This document shows positions 5,838 through 5,865 of a stretch of 5,865 bases of DNA, in pieces. The notes beneath the pieces were generated by a model that was given only the letters and a program-made list of their open reading frames with translations, ran no database searches and was not told the DNA's origin. The stretch spans positions 1 through 5,865 of the forward strand of contig DHEX01000034.1 of the NCBI GenBank assembly GCA_002400085.1, given 5' to 3'. The DNA comes from Clostridiaceae bacterium UBA4839 (GTDB taxonomy: Bacteria > Bacillota > Clostridia > Clostridiales > Caloramatoraceae). Within the stretch, counting starts at the first letter, position 1, and every line of letters starts with the position of its first letter. The position numbers were made by a program, and so were the translations under genes.

Positions 5838-5865
5838 CTATATTCATTCCATATATTTTTCTTAT

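Overview
The window is a bacterial chromosomal segment with four protein genes in two divergent pairs. The strong AGGGGG/GGAGG-type ribosome sites, sigma-A-like promoters and an aspartase that resembles the Bacillus type point to an anaerobic member of the Bacillota. Genus cannot be fixed from the sequence. No phage, transposase, CRISPR, tRNA or rRNA was seen.

Left half (1-2390, minus strand): an SLC13/ion-transporter-superfamily permease is followed 156 bases downstream by an M20-type zinc peptidase/deacylase whose C-terminus runs off the window at base 1. The pair looks like one transcription unit that imports an anionic, probably amide-linked, substrate and hydrolyses it.

Middle (2391-2933): a 543-base divergent intergenic region. 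It holds a leftward promoter for the permease, a GC-rich inverted-repeat element (2614-2696), a small hairpin, a near-consensus rightward promoter (2760-2788) and a leader of about 140 bases with a perfect 12-base palindrome.

Right half (2934-5683, plus strand): aspartate ammonia-lyase (aspA) and an NAD-type malic enzyme, 38 bases apart and closed by a strong intrinsic terminator. AspA turns aspartate into fumarate plus ammonia. Malic enzyme turns malate into pyruvate, CO2 and reduced cofactor. A fumarase encoded elsewhere would join them into an aspartate-to-pyruvate route. The last 180 bases carry no gene but contain a nested inverted repeat (5761-5837) that looks like an interspersed repeat.

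The most notable feature is a sharp change in composition. The left genes are moderately GC-rich: all 13 arginines read in the peptidase use CGN codons. The right genes are AT-rich: all 13 arginines of AspA use AGA/AGG. The aspA-malic enzyme cassette lies between two GC-rich repeat elements, which fits acquisition from an AT-rich, Clostridium-like donor by a host of higher GC content. The reverse direction cannot be excluded from this window alone.
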